Shown here: positions 12,132 to 26,424 of the stretch, piece after piece
Numbering within the stretch: the first letter of the stretch is position 1
How the letters are laid out: every line of letters starts with the position of its first letter
Source of the DNA: Harmonia axyridis
Taxonomy: Eukaryota; Arthropoda; Insecta; Coleoptera; Coccinellidae
DNA: 64,000 nt
Direction: 5' to 3'
Assembly: GCF_914767665.1 (NCBI RefSeq)
Contig: NC_059503.1
Span: 34,782,001 to 34,846,000 of the forward strand
Notes under the pieces: model-generated
Seen by the model: the letters and a program-made list of their open reading frames with translations, nothing else
What the model was told of the DNA's origin: nothing
Database searches by the model: none
Program-made: the position numbers and the translations under genes

Positions 12132-14315
12132 ACTAGTACGCGCCGTAGATCTACCTTGTAGGTAGATCAATGTAGCTCATAGATCCTCTTTGCCCGTAGA
12201 TACACCTTGTAGGTAGATCTACATTGACCATAGATCCTCTTTGTCCATAGATCCTCATTGTCCATAGATCTGCATTAGTCACAGATGTACACCCCATAAA
12301 AAATTCATTCAAATACTGCATATCTCCTGTATTATCGATATCGGACTAATATACAACGCACAGTCTGTATGTAATTTGAGGAATAATTTTAATCAAGTCG
12401 ACATGAAACATCGTGTATATGAAGTTTTTGTTGAAACACAAAAAAGCAAACAAAAACACCAATGATAATGCCCGACTCGTTATTCGAATACCTTCAAGAT
12501 GGCAGAAAGAGCAAATGCTATGAAACCAATTTTCCATACGGAATCAATTCTTCAGGAATGTCTTAGACTAACCTAAAGCTATTATCCAAATTTCCAGATT
12601 TCATTTTGCCTATTTTTCCAAAAATATCAAATTGGTATCCCAATTCAATACACCCTGTGAAATCTTTAATCAATTATTATATTATTCCTCACAAATTATG
12701 AAAACGAAGAATAACCCGAAGCTTATAATCCGTTGTTTCAATAGGTTACAATTTTGCATAAATGTCTGATTGCCACTCAAAAATAATACACCCTGTATGA
12801 AATCGTCAACCTGTATATCAGTGTATACCTCCAAGAATTATGCAAAAAAAATAACCTGGATCTAAGATCTCAACTATCAGATTTCAACAGGTTTCAGTTA
12901 TTCAGAGTCGTCCAATTGGAACTCGGAAATTGTGCACTCTGTATAAAAAATATTCATCGCACGTATATCTTCGCAAATTATGCAAAAGAAAACTAACCTG
13001 AAGCTCTAATTCCAATTTTCAGATTTATAAGGTCTCGATTTTCCAGAAATGTATAATTGACGCTTGAAAATTGTACCCCCTATATGAAATGGGAATCCCT
13101 ATTATTTTAAAATCATCATTGACTTTATTTGATCCATTTTACTTTTCCAAAGTATTCACTGCCAAATAATATAAAAATTAATAACTGGCGAAAAAATAAG
13201 AAAAAAATTTCAACCGGCAGCGAGATTTGAACTTGCAGCCCATAGAGCCTTCAATTCATTCGACCTCATCCTCAACTACCCGGCCACAAAGGCTTTAATT
13301 AAATTCGTGCATTTGTGCTTTTTATAGGGAAACTGTCAAAATCACAGGTTTCAGAGATTCTATAAATATGAATAATTTTCATGATTTTCGTCTAAAAGAT
13401 TATTAGATATGAAGGAAATCGAATATTTATATCTGTACCTACCGATTTATCAGTCCAAAATGAAAAATTCACGTCTCTCCTTGACAACTTACATGATACG
13501 GAATGCTATAAGATTTGACCAATTTCCATGAAAATCTCAACAAAACGCAAAGATACCATCAGTAAAGGACGTTTCCTACCATTCCCGTTCATCATTTGCT
13601 TGAATATCTCGTTGAAATCACTTCAAATAACCAAAATAACTCCAGTAGAAGCTTCAGCAAACGAATGTATTCGACTGCCACAAAACGATTCTGTTTGAAA
13701 ATATCATCAAATATACCTCGAAAAACGGATCTGAATCGAATCTGAATCATCTTTTCTTGCATCTTTCCTCTGAATTCGTCCAAATTTCAATGTTTCTAGT
13801 CGAATATCATCTGACGTTTCGTATTTATAATTAGGGGCGTTCCTACTCTGAATGCCATCGATGGATGATATCGGGGAACACAGATTTAAGAGAAACGTCA
13901 AAATGTTACCAAAATTGCACATTTTTGCGTGAATTTTTCGAGAAAACAAAGACGAAAATCGAAAAAAGGGCTCCGTTACTTTTCCAGTTCATCTTTCGTG
14001 CATCAGATCGAGCCAAAACATCTCGTCCCGACGATATCCTACGCCCCATCTCGTTTCTAGAAGTTTTCACTTTTCGACGAAAATCGATTTTTTCGTCCAG
14101 TTTGAGAATAATTATAAAATAATCGGGGTACTTTTGCCGAAAAACCCCGGTACCGTAACAAATGTCCGTTTTTCCTCTTTCGAAACGTATTATCGAGTCC
14201 CTTCGTACTTCCCTGCGAACGGTCGAAAAAAGTGTAAACTTTTCTTCCCTTTTAAAAAAACGCGTTTCTTTCCCCTTTCCCCCCCATAGTACTGATTCCA
14301 CGATTAGTATATCTA
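12132..14315 (+). repeat. Monomer 6, mosaic (A left / B right)
   Basis: 2184 bp. A-type tRNA-like block 13210-13290 (minus); core 13856-14289. Here the codon before AGCC in the core is TCG, not TTG, so the long frame seen in other copies has not even a near-cognate start. Confidence 0.83.
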
Positions 14316-16239
14316 ACTAGTACGCGCCGTAGATCTACCTTGTAGGTAGATTCGCTTTGCCCGTAGATACACCTTGTAGGTAGATCTACATTGCCCATAG
14401 ATCATCTTTGTCCATAGATCCACATTGTCCATAGATCTGCATTGGCCATAGATCTGCATTGGCCATAGATCTGCATTGGCCAAAAATCTATATAAAATTC
14501 ATTCAAATATAATAATAATAATAATAATAATAATAAGTTTATTCACCAAAAAAATACTGAATATCTTTTGTATTATCGATATCGGACTAATATACACCGA
14601 GATACTAAGGTTTCAGTATTTTCATAAATACGCGTTAGCAACGCACAGTATGTATGTAATTTGAGGAATAATTTTAATCAATTCGACATGAAACACCCTG
14701 TATATGATCGTCAGTCACTTAGTATATACCTTCAAGAATTATGCTATGGAATAATAACCTGTAGCTATGATCTCAACTATAAATCTATTGTGCACCCTGT
14801 ATGAGATGAAAATGTGGGAACCCCTATTATTTTCAAATCAGTTCATTAATTTTATTATACCGATTTTCATATTTCAAATAGGTCTATTCATCAAGAAACC
14901 TCCAATAGGCACGGTTACTTCAGAAACACTGTGTAATCGTTATTCTCATAAGTAGATACTTTGAAAACTACGCAAAAACATAAATATATAATATGTATAT
15001 TACGGAATTATTCACACAGTTGATCAAAAAAAATTGATCCATTTCATAATTTCAAAGCATTCACCGCAAAATAATATAAGAATTAATAACTGGCGAAAAA
15101 TAAGAATAAAATTTCACTGACTGGCAGCGATTCGAACCTGCAGTAGCGCTGCGCCTCAGTTTATCAGTCCGCGACTCACAGCCTCCACCCATGACCACGT
15201 TGAGGAACATATTGCATTTCTGCTTCTTATAGGGAAAATGTCAAAATCACAGGACACAGAGATTCTATAAATTTGAAGAATTTTCATGATTTTCGTGTAA
15301 AAAACCGTTAGATATGAAGGAAATCGAATATTTATATCTCTACTTACAAATTTACTTCGACTTGATTGCTGTTATCAGTGCAAAATGAAAAATTCACGCC
15401 TCTCCTTGACAACTTACATGAAACGGAATGCTATAAGATTTCACCAATTTCCATGAAAATCTCAACAAAATGCAAAGATACCATCAGAAAAGGACGTTTC
15501 CTACCATTCCCGTTCATTATTTGCTTGAATATCTCGTTGAAAACACTTCAAATAACCAAAATGACTCCTATAGAAGCTTCAGCAAACCAATGTATTCGAC
15601 TGCCACAAAATGATTCTGTTTGAAAATATCATCAAATATACCTCGAAAAACGGATAGAAATCGTATATTAATCATCTTTTCTTGCATCTTTCCTCTGAAT
15701 TCGTCCAAATTTCAATGTTTCTAGTCGAATATCATCTGACGTTTCTCATTTTCATTCACATCGTTTCTATTCTGAATGCCATCGATGGATGTTATCGGGG
15801 AACACAGATTTAAGAGAAACGTCAAAATGTTACCAAAATTGCACATTTTTGCGTGAATTTTTCGAGAAAACAAAGACGAAAATGGAAAAAAGGGCTCCGT
15901 TACTTTTCCAGTTCATCTTTCGTGCATCAGATTGAGCCAAAACATCTCGTCCCGACGTTATCCTACGCCCCATCTCGTTTCTAGAAGTTTTCACTTTTCG
16001 ACGAAAATCGATTTTTTCGTCGAGTTTGAGAATAATTATAAAATAATCGGGGTACTTTTGCCGAAAAACCCCGGTACCGTAACAAATGTCCGTCTTTCCT
16101 CTTTCGAAACGTATTATCGCGTCCCTTCCTACTTCTCTCCAAACGGTCGAAAAAAGTCTAAACTTTTCTTCACTTTTAAAAAAACACGTTTCTTTCCCCT
16201 TTCCCCCCCATAGTACTGATTCCTGACTTAGTATATAGA
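14316..16239 (+). repeat. Monomer 7 (B/B) with (TAA)n insertion
   Basis: 1924 bp. The excess over 1.84 kb is mainly a (TAA)n run and adjoining A-rich sequence at 14509-14555. tRNA-like block 15116-15203 (minus); core 15780-16213. Confidence 0.83.
14509..14536 (+). repeat. (TAA)n microsatellite
   Basis: About nine uninterrupted TAA units at the expected position of the minisatellite-to-middle junction of monomer 7; absent from the other monomers. Could be the tail of a small retroposed insertion. Confidence 0.9.
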
Positions 16240-18082
16240 ACTAGTACGCGCCGTAGATCTACCTTGTAGGTAGATTCGCTTTGCCCGTAGATACACCTTG
16301 TAGGTAGATCTACATTGCCCATAGATCCTCTTTGTCCATAGATCCACATTGTCCATAGATCTGCATTGGCCATAGATCTGCATTGACCATAGATCTGCAT
16401 TGGCCAAAAATCTATGTAAAATTCATTCAAACACTGCATATCTTCTGTATTATCGATATCGGACTAATATACAGCGAAATACTAAGGCTTCAGTATTTTC
16501 ATAAATACGCGTTAGCAACGCACAGTATGTATGTAATTAGAGGAATAATTTTAATCAATTCGACATGAAACACCCTGTATATGATAGTCAGTCACCTAGT
16601 ATATACCTTCAAGAATTTGCTATATAATAATAACCTGTAGCAATAATCACTACTATAAATCTATTGTACACCCTGTATGAGATGAGAATGTGGAAACCCC
16701 TATTATTTTCAAATCAGTTCATTAATTTTATTATACCGATTTTCATATTTCAAATGGGTCTATTCATCAAGAAACCTCTAATAGGCACTGTAACTTCAGA
16801 AACACTGTATAATCGTTATTCTTATACGTACTTTGAAAAGTATGCAAAAACATAAATATATAATATGTATATTACGGAATCATTCAAACAGTAGACCAAA
16901 AAAAAAATTTGATCCATTTCATTATTCCAAAGCATTCACCGCCAAATAATATAAGAATTGATAACTTGCGAAAAATAAGAAAAAAAATCACTGACTGGCA
17001 GCGATTCGAACCTGCAGTAGCGAAGCGCCTCAGTTTATCAATCAGCGACTCACTGCCTCCAGCCATGAACACGTTGAGGTATTAATTGCATTTGTGCTTC
17101 ATATAGGGAAAATGTCAAAATCACAGGATACAGAATTTCTATAAACTTGAAGAATTTTCGTGTAAAAAACCGTTAGATATGTAGGAAATCGAATATTTAT
17201 ATCTGTACCTACCGATTTTTCTGTCCAAAATGAAATATTCACGTCTTCCCTTGACAACTTACATGAAACGGAATGCTATATAATTTGACCAATTTCCATG
17301 AAAATCTCAACAAAATGCAAAGATGCCATCAGAAAAGGACGTTTTCTACCATTTCAGTCCTTTCTCTGCTTGAATATCTCGTTGAAAACACTTCAAATAA
17401 CCAAAATAAATCCTATTGAAGCTTCAGCAAACCAATGTATTCGACTGTCACAAAATGATTCTGTTTGAAAATATCATCAAATATACCTCGAAAAACGGAT
17501 AGAAATCGGATCTGAACATCTTTTCTTGTATATTTCCTCTCGATTCGTCCAAATTTCAATGTTTCTAGTCGAATATCATCTGACGTTTCTCATTTTCATT
17601 AACATCGTTTCTATTCTGAATGCCATCGATGGATGTTATCGGGGAACACAGATTTAAGAGAAACGTCAAAATGTTACCAAAATTGCACATTTTTGCGTGA
17701 ATTTTTCGAGAAAACAAAGACGAAAATGGAAAAAAGGGCTCCGTTACTTTTCCAGTTCATCTTTCGTGCATCAGATTGAGCCAAAACATCTCGTCCCGAC
17801 GATATCCTACGCCCGGTCTCGTTTCTAGAAGTTTTCACTTTTCGACGAAAATCGATTTTTTCGTCCAGTTTGAGAATAATTATAAAATAATCGGGGTGTT
17901 TTTGCGGAAAAACCCCGGTACCGTAACAAATGTCCGTCTTTCCTCTTTCGAAACGTATTATCGTGTCCCTTCCTACTTCCCTTCCAACGGTCAAAAAAAG
18001 TCTAAACTTTTCTTCCCTTTTAAAAAAACACGTTTCTTTCCCCTTTCCCCCCCATAGTACTGATTCCTGACTTAGTATATAG
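16240..18082 (+). repeat. Monomer 8, short (B/B type)
   Basis: 1843 bp. tRNA-like block 16991-17075 (minus); core 17624-18057. Groups with monomers 11 and 12 by the B variant ending GGTCTATTCATC near 16766. Confidence 0.83.
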
Positions 18083-19952
18083 ACTAGTACGCGCCGTAGA
18101 TCTACCTTCGCGAATCTAGATCTACGTAGATCTAGATTCGCTTTGCCCGTAGATACACCTTGTAGGTAGATCTACATTGCCCATAGATCATCTTTGTCCA
18201 TAGATCCACATTGTCCATAGATCTGCATTGGCCATAGATCTGCATTGGCCAAAATTCTATATAAAATTCATTCAAATACTGAATATCTTTTGTATTATCG
18301 ATATCGGACTAATATACACCGAGATACTAAGGTTTCAGTATTTTCATAAATACGCGTTAGCAACGCACAGCATGTATGTAATTTGAGGAATAATTTTAAT
18401 CAATTCGACATGAAACACCCTGTATATGATCGTCAGTCACTTAGTATATACCTTCAAGAATTATGCTATGGAATAATAACCTGTAGCTATGATCTCAACT
18501 ATAAATCTATTGTGCACCCTGTATGAGACGAAAATGTGGGAACCCCTATTATTTTCAAATCAGTTCATTAATTTTATTATACCGATTTTCATATTTCAAA
18601 TAGGTCTATTGATCAAGAAACCTCCAATAGGCACGGTAACTTCAGAAACACTGTAAAATCGTTATTCTCATAAGTAGATACTTTGAAAACTACGCAAAAA
18701 CATAAATATATAATATGTATATTACGGAATTATTCACTCAGTTGATCAAAAAAAATTTGATCCATTTCATAATTTCAAAGCATTCACCGCAAAATAATAT
18801 AAGAATTAATAACTGGCGAAAAATAAAAAAAAAAATTCACTGACTGGCAGCGATTCGAACCTGCAGTAGCGCTGCGCCTCAGTTTTTCAGTCCGCGACTC
18901 ACAGCCTCCAGCCATGACCACGTAAAGGAACTTATTGCATTTGTGCTTCTTATAGGAAAAATTTCAAAATAAATGGTGACAGAAATTCTATAAGTTGATG
19001 AATTTTCATGATTTTCGTTTAAAAAATCGTTAAATATAAAGGATATCTAATTAAAATATCTCTACCTACCGGCTTACTTCAGGTTGGATGCTAATATCTG
19101 TCCGAAATGATATATTTACGTTTGTCCTTGACAATTCACATGAAACGGAATGCTTCAAAATTTGACGAATTTCCATGAAAACCTCAACAAAACGCAATAA
19201 TACCATCATAAAAGGGCGGTACATACAGTGGTAGTTTATTATTTCCTTGAATATCTCGTTAAAAACTCCTCAAATGACTCCTGTAGAGACTTCTGGCTTA
19301 TCAAGTTTCCCATTGACACAAAACGATTCCGTTTGAAAATATCACCAAATATACATGGAAAAAAGGATAGAAATCGTATATTAATCATCTTTTCTTGCAT
19401 CTTTCCTCTGAATTCGTCCAAATTACAATGTTTCTAGTCGAATATCATCTGACGTTTCGTATTTATAATTAGGGGCGTTCCTATTCTGAATGCCATCGAT
19501 GAATGTTATCGGGGAACACAGATTTAAGAGAAACGTCAAAATGTTACCAAAATTGCACATTTTTGCGTGAATTTTTCGAGAAAACAAAGACGAAAATCGA
19601 AAAAAGGGCTCCGTTACTTTTCCAGTTCATCTTTCGTGCATCAGATTGAGCCAAAACATCTCGTCCCGACGATATCCTACGCCCCATCTCGTTTCTAGAA
19701 GTTTTCACTTTTCGACGAAAATCGGTTTTTTCGTCGAGTTTGAGAATAATTATAAAATAATCGGGGTACTCTCGCCGAAAAACCCCGGTACCGTAACAAA
19801 TGTCCGTCTTTCCTCTTTCGAAACGTATTATCGCGTCCCTCACTACTTCTTTGCGAACGGTCGAAAAAAGTCTAAACTTTTCTTCCCTTTTAAAAAAACA
19901 CGTTTCTTTCCCCTTTCCCCCCCATAGTACTGATTCCTGACTTAGTATATAG
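18083..19952 (+). repeat. Monomer 9, mosaic (B left / A right)
   Basis: 1870 bp. B-type tRNA-like block 18840-18922 (minus), then from about 18957 the sequence is A type. This is the reciprocal of monomers 4 and 6, with the switch at about 18925-18960. The minisatellite is interrupted by CGCGAATCTAGATCTACG near 18109. Core 19494-19927. Confidence 0.85.
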
Positions 19953-22737
19953 ACTAGTACGCGCCGTAGATCTACCTTGTAGGTAGATCAATATATCCTG
20001 TGGATCAATAAAGCCCATAGATCCACATTGCCCATAGATCTGCCTTGTAGGTTGATCAATGTTGCCCATAGATCTACCTTGTAGGTTGATCAATGTTGCC
20101 CATAGATCTACCTTGTAGGTTGATCAATGTTGCCCACAGATCTACCTTGTAGGTAGATCAATGTTGCTCACAGATCTACCTTGTAGGTAGATCAATGTTG
20201 CCCATTGATCTACCTTGTAGGTGGATCAATACAGCCCATAGATCTACCTTTTAGGTTGATGAATATAGCCCATAGATCTACTTTTTAATTCATTCATAAA
20301 TACTCCCATATCTCCTGTAAAATCGATATCGCACTGAGATAAAGCGAGATAATAAGGATTCATGAATATACGCGTGAGTAACCAGCATCTTGTATGTAAT
20401 TTGAGGATTGGAATAATATCGAATAATTCCTATCAAGTGACAATCAACTCGACCCTTTATAAACTGTATATTTACATGAAAAATCCTGTATATAAAGTTT
20501 CTGTTGAAACACATAGAAGAAACTTAAAATGACAATCAACATGTCTGATGAGTTAATAAATTATGCATTGGAAAAATAAGCAAAAGCTATAATCGCAATT
20601 TTCAGATTTCATAATTCAGAAATGGCTAATTGCCACTAAATTGTACACCCAGTATAATTTTGAATCAATTATAATATATTTCCTCACAAACTATGAAAGA
20701 AAAACCTGAAGCTTATAATCCGATGGTGCAATATTTCACATTTCTGCATAAAAATCTAATTGGTACTCGAAAAGAATACACCCTGTATATGATCGTCAGT
20801 CGCTTATTGTATACCTTCAACAATTATGCAAAAAAAAAAATAACCTGGATCTAAGATCTCAACTATCAGATTTCAACAGGTTTCAGTTATCCAGAGTCGT
20901 CCAATTGGAACTCAGAAATTGTGCTTTCTGTATAAAAAATATTCATCGCACGTATATCTTCGCAAATTATGCAAGAGAAAACAAATCTAAAGCTCTTATT
21001 CCAATTTTCAGATTTCATAAGGTCTCGATTTTCTAGAAATGTATAATTGGCGCTTGAAAATTGTACAACCTGTATATAACCGTCAATCCCCACCTGTATA
21101 CCTTCAAGAATTATGCAATGAAATGATAACCTAGAGCTAACATGTCAACTATAAGAAAAGTTTTCAGTTCTCCAGAGACATCTCGGAAATTGGTACTCGG
21201 AAATTGTACACTCTGTATAAACTTTATTCATCGCACGTATAATTTCGCAAATTATGTGAAATCTAACTTGAAATTTCAATTTTCAGATTTCATAAGTTTT
21301 CTATTTTACAGAAAAGCATAATTGGCGCTCGAAAAATGTACACCCTGTATAATATGGAAATGTAGGAATCCCTTTCATTTTAAAATTTCAAATTGGTCAA
21401 TTTATCGAAAAACCTCCAATAGGCAACTTGAAAAAAAACAATGTATAATCGTTATTCTTATATGTATACTTTGAAAATCGGAAAAACATAATTATATGTG
21501 TATACTACGGAATCATTCACACAATAGACCAAAAAAAAATTGATCCATATAAATATTCCGAAGCATTCACCGCCAAATAATATAAAAATTAATAACTGGC
21601 GAAAAAATAAGAAAAAAAAATTATGACCTGCTGCAAGACTTGAACTTGCAACCCATAGAGACCTCAGTTTGAACGACCGCATCCCTAACGATCCGGCTAC
21701 AATGCTTTTGAATAATTTGGTGCATTTGTGCTTCTTATAGGAAAAATGTCAAAATAAATGGTGACAGAGATTCTATAAGTTGATGAATTTTCATGATTTT
21801 CGTTTAAAAAATCGTTAAATATAAAGGATATCTAATTAAAATATCTCTACCTACCGGCTTACTTCAGGTTGGATGCTAATATCTGTCCGAAATGATATAT
21901 TTACGTATGTCCTTGACAATTCACATGAAACGGAATGCTTCAAAATTTGACGAATTTCCATGAAAACCTCAACAAAACGCAATAATACCATCATAAAAGG
22001 GCGGTACATACAGTTGTAGTTTATTATTTCCTTGAATATCTCGTTAAAAACTCCTCAAATGACTCCTGTAGAGACTTCTGGCTTATCAAGTTTCCCATTG
22101 ACACAAAACGATTCCGTTTGAAAATATCACCAAATATACATGGAAAAAAGGATAGAAATCGTATATTAATCATCTTTTCTTGCATCTTTCCTCTGAATTC
22201 GTCCAAATTTCAATATTTCTAGTCGAATATCATCTGACGTTTCGTATTTATAATTAGGGGCGTTCCTATTCTGAATGCCATCGATGGATGATATCGGGGA
22301 ACACAGATTTAAGAGAAACGTCAAAATGTTACCAAAATTGCACATTTTTGCGTGAATTTTTCGAGAAAACAAAGACGAAAATCGAAAAAAGGGCTCCGTT
22401 ACTTTTCCAGTTCATCTTTCGTGCGTCAGATTGAGCCAAAACATCTCGTCCCGACGATATCCTACGCCCCATCTCGTTTCTAGAAGTTTTCACTTTTCGA
22501 CGAAAATCGATTTTTTCGTCCAGTTTGAGAATAATTATAAAATAATCGGGGTGTTTTTGCGGAAAAACCCCGGTACCGTAACAAATGTCCGTCTTTCCTC
22601 TTTCGAAACGTATTATCGCGTCCCTTCCTACTTCCCTTCCAACGGTCAAAAAAAGTCTAAACTTTTCTTCCTTTTTAAAAAAACACGTTTCTTTCCCCTT
22701 TCCCCCCCATAGTACTGATTCCTGACTTAGTATATAG
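19953..22737 (+). repeat. Monomer 10, longest (A/A type)
   Basis: 2785 bp, with the longest minisatellite (19960-20285) and about eight sub-repeats. tRNA-like block 21624-21705 (minus); core 22279-22712. The order of its left part matches the inverted segment at 37806-39055. Confidence 0.85.
19960..20285 (+). repeat. 17/34-bp hairpin minisatellite (longest copy)
   Basis: Tandem 34-bp units alternate GATCTACC-TTGTA-GGTAGATC (an 8-bp perfect hairpin) with AATGTTGCCCATA spacers. Other monomers show a 17-bp half unit, CATAGATCTGCATTGGC. Unit number differs between monomers (for example 4 against 3 half units in monomers 2 and 14). Confidence 0.85.
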
Positions 22738-24572
22738 ACTAGTACGCGCCGTAGATCTACCTTGTAGGTAGATTCGCTTTGCCCGTAGATACACCTTGTA
22801 GGTAGATCTACATTGCCCATAGATCCTCTTTGTCCATAGATCCACATTTTCCATAGATCTGCATTGGACATAGATCTGCATTGGCCAAAAATCTATGTAA
22901 AATTCATTCAAATACTGCATATCTTCTGTATTATCGATATCGGACTAATATACAGCGAAATACTAAGGCTTCAGTATTTTCATAAATACGCGTTAGCAAC
23001 GCACAGTATGTATGTAATTAGAGGAATAATTTTAATCAATTCGACATGAAACACCCTGTATATGATAGTCAGTCACCTAGTATATACCTTCAAGAATTTG
23101 CTATATAATAATAACCTGTAGCAATAATCACTACTATAAATCTATTGTACACCCTGTATGAGATGAGAATGTGGAAACCCCTATTATTTTCAAATCAGTT
23201 CATTAATTTTATTATACCGATTTTCATATTTCAAATGGGTCTATTCATCAAGAAACCTCTAATAGGCACTGTAACTTCAGAAACACTGTATAATCGTTAT
23301 TCTTATACGTACTTTGAAAAGTATGCAAAAACATAAATATATAATATGTATATTACGGAATCATTCAAACAGTAGACCAAAAAAAAATTTGATCCATTTC
23401 ATTATTCCAAAGCATTCACCGCCAAATAATATAAGAATTAATAACTTGCGAAAAATAAGAAAAAAAAATCACTGACTGGCAGCGATTCGAACCTGCAGTA
23501 GTGAAGCGCCTCAGTTTATCAGTCCGCGACTCACTGCCTCCAGCCATGAACACGTTGAGGAATTTATTGCATTTGTGCTTCATATAGGGAAAATGTCAAA
23601 ATCACAGGATACAGAAATTCTATAAACTTGAAGAATTTTCATGATTTTCGTGTAAAAAACCGTTAGATATGAAGGAAATCGAATATTTATATCTGTACCT
23701 ACCGATTTTTCAGTCCAAAATGAAATATTTACGTCTTCCCTTGACAACTTACATGAAACGGAATGCTATATAATTTGACCAATTTCCATGAAAATCTCAA
23801 CAAAATGCAAAGATGCCATCAGAAAAGGACGTTTTCTACCATTTCAGTCCTTTCTCTGCTTGAATATCTCGTTGAAAACACTTCAAATAACCAAAATAAA
23901 TCCTATTGAAGCTTCAGCAAACCAATGTATTCGACTGTCACAAAATGATTCTGTTTGAAAATATCATCAAATATACCTCGAAAAACGGATAGAAATCGGA
24001 TCTGAACATCTTTTCTTGTATATTTCCTCTCGATTCGTCCAAATTTCAATGTTTCTAGTCGAATATCATCTGACGTTTCTCATTTTCATTAACATCGTTT
24101 CTATTCTGAATGCCATCGATGGATGTTATCGGGGAACACAGATTTAAGAGAAACGTCAAAATGTTACCAAAATTGCACATTTTTGCGTGAATTTTTCGAG
24201 AAAACAAAGACGAAAATGGAAAAAAGGGCTCCGTTACTTTTCCAGTTCATCTTTCGTGCGTCAGATTGAGCCAAAACATCTCGTCCCGACGATATCCTAC
24301 GCCCCATCTCGTTTCTAGAAGTTTTCACTTTTCGACGAAAATCGATTTTTTCGTCGAGTTTGAGAATAATTATAAAATAATCGGGGTGTTTTTGCGGAAA
24401 AACCCCGGTACCGTAACAAATGTCCGTCTTTCCTCTTTCGAAACGTATTATCGTGTCCCTTCCTACTTCTCTTCCAACGGTCAAAAAAAGTCTAAACTTT
24501 TCTTCCCTTTTAAAAAAACACGTTTCTTTCCCCTTTCCCCCCCATAGTACTGATTCCTGACTTAGTATATAG
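22738..24572 (+). repeat. Monomer 11, short (B/B type)
   Basis: 1835 bp. tRNA-like block 23471-23556 (minus), core 24114-24547. Very close to monomer 12 over most of its length. Confidence 0.83.
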
Positions 24573-26424
24573 ACTAGTACGCGCCGTAGATCTACCTTGT
24601 AGGTAGATTCGCTTTGCCCGTAGATACACCTTGTAGGTAGATCTACATTGCCCATAGATCCTCTTTGTCCATAGATCCACATTTTCCATAGATCTGCATT
24701 GGCCATAGATCTGCATTGGACATAGATCTGCATTGGCCAAAAATCTATGTAAAATTCATTCAAATACTGCATATCTTCTGTATTATCGATATCGGACTAA
24801 TATACAGCGAAATACTAAGGCTTCAGTATTTTCATAAATACGCGTTAGCAACGCACAGTATGTATGTAATTAGAGGAATAATTTTAATCAATTCGACATG
24901 AAACACCCTGTATATGATAGTCAGTCACCTAGTATATACCTTCAAGAATTTGCTATATAATAATAACCTGTAGCAATAATCACTACTATAAATCTATTGT
25001 ACACCCTGTATGAGATGAGAATGTGGAAACCCCTATTATTTTCAAATCAGTTCATTAATTTTATTATACCGATTTTCATATTTCAAATGGGTCTATTCAT
25101 CAAGAAACCTCTAATAGGCACTGTAACTTCAGAAACACTGTATAATCGTTATTCTTATACGTACTTTGAAAAGTATGCAAAAACATAAATATATAATATG
25201 TATATTACGGAATCATTCAAACAGTAGACCAAAAAAAAATTTGATCCATTTCATTATTCCAAAGCATTCACCGCCAAATAATATAAGAATTAATAACTTG
25301 CGAAAAATAAGAAAAAAAAATCACTGACTGGCAGCGATTCGAACCTGCAGTAGTGAAGCGCCTCAGTTTATCAGTCCGCGACTCACTGCCTCTAGCCATG
25401 AACACGTTGAGGAATTTAATGCATTTGTGCTTCATATAGGGAAAATGTCAAAATCACAGGATACAGAAATTCTATAAACTTGAAGAATTTTCATGATTTT
25501 CGTGTAAAAAACCGTTAGATATGAAGGAAATCGAATATTTATATCTGTACCTACCGATTTTTCAGTCCAAAATGAAATATTTACGTCTTCCCTTGACAAC
25601 TTACATGAAACGGAATGCTATATAATTTGACCAATTTCCATGAAAATCTCAACAAAATGCAAAGATGCCATCAGAAAAGGACGTTTTCTACCATTTCAGT
25701 CCTTTCTCTGCTTGAATATCTCGTTGAAAACACTTCAAATAACCAAAATAAATCCTATTGAAGCTTCAGCAAACCAATGTATTCGACTGTCACAAAATGA
25801 TTCTGTTTGAAAATATCATCAAATATACCTCGAAAAACGGATAGAAATCGGATCTGAACATCTTTTCTTGTATATTTCCTCTCGATTCGTCCAAATTTCA
25901 ATGTTTCTAGTCGAATATCATCTGACGTTTCTCATTTTCATTAACATCGTTTCTATTCTGAATGCCATCGATGGATGTTATCGGGGAACACAGATTTAAG
26001 AGAAACGTCAAAATGTTACCAAAATTGCACATTTTTGCGTGAATTTTTCGAGAAAACAAAGACGAAAATCGAAAAAAGGGCTCCGTTACTTTTCCAGTTC
26101 ATCTTTCGTGCGTCAGATTGAGCCAAAACATCTCGTCCCGACGTTATCCTACGCCCCATCTCGTTTCTAGAAGTTTTCACTTTTCGACGAAAATCGATTT
26201 TTTCGTCGAGTTTGAGAATTATTATAAAATAATCGGGGTACTTTTGTCGAAAAACCCCGGTACCGTAACAAATGTCCGTCTTTCCTCTTTCGAAACGTAT
26301 TATCGCGTCCCTTTCTCCTCCCCTCCCAACGGTCGAAAAAAGTCTAAACTTTTCTTCCCTTTTAAAAAAACACGTTTCTTTCCCCTTTCCCCCCCATAGT
26401 ACTGATTCCTGACTTAGTATATAG
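24573..26424 (+). repeat. Monomer 12, short (B/B type)
   Basis: 1852 bp; the excess over monomer 11 is one extra 17-bp minisatellite unit near 24690-24720. tRNA-like block 25323-25407 (minus), core 25966-26399. Confidence 0.83.

Noticed and set aside
19960..20285. Regularly spaced 34-bp units as a CRISPR array
   Set aside because: There are no unique spacers, the units are contiguous, and the sequence is eukaryotic.
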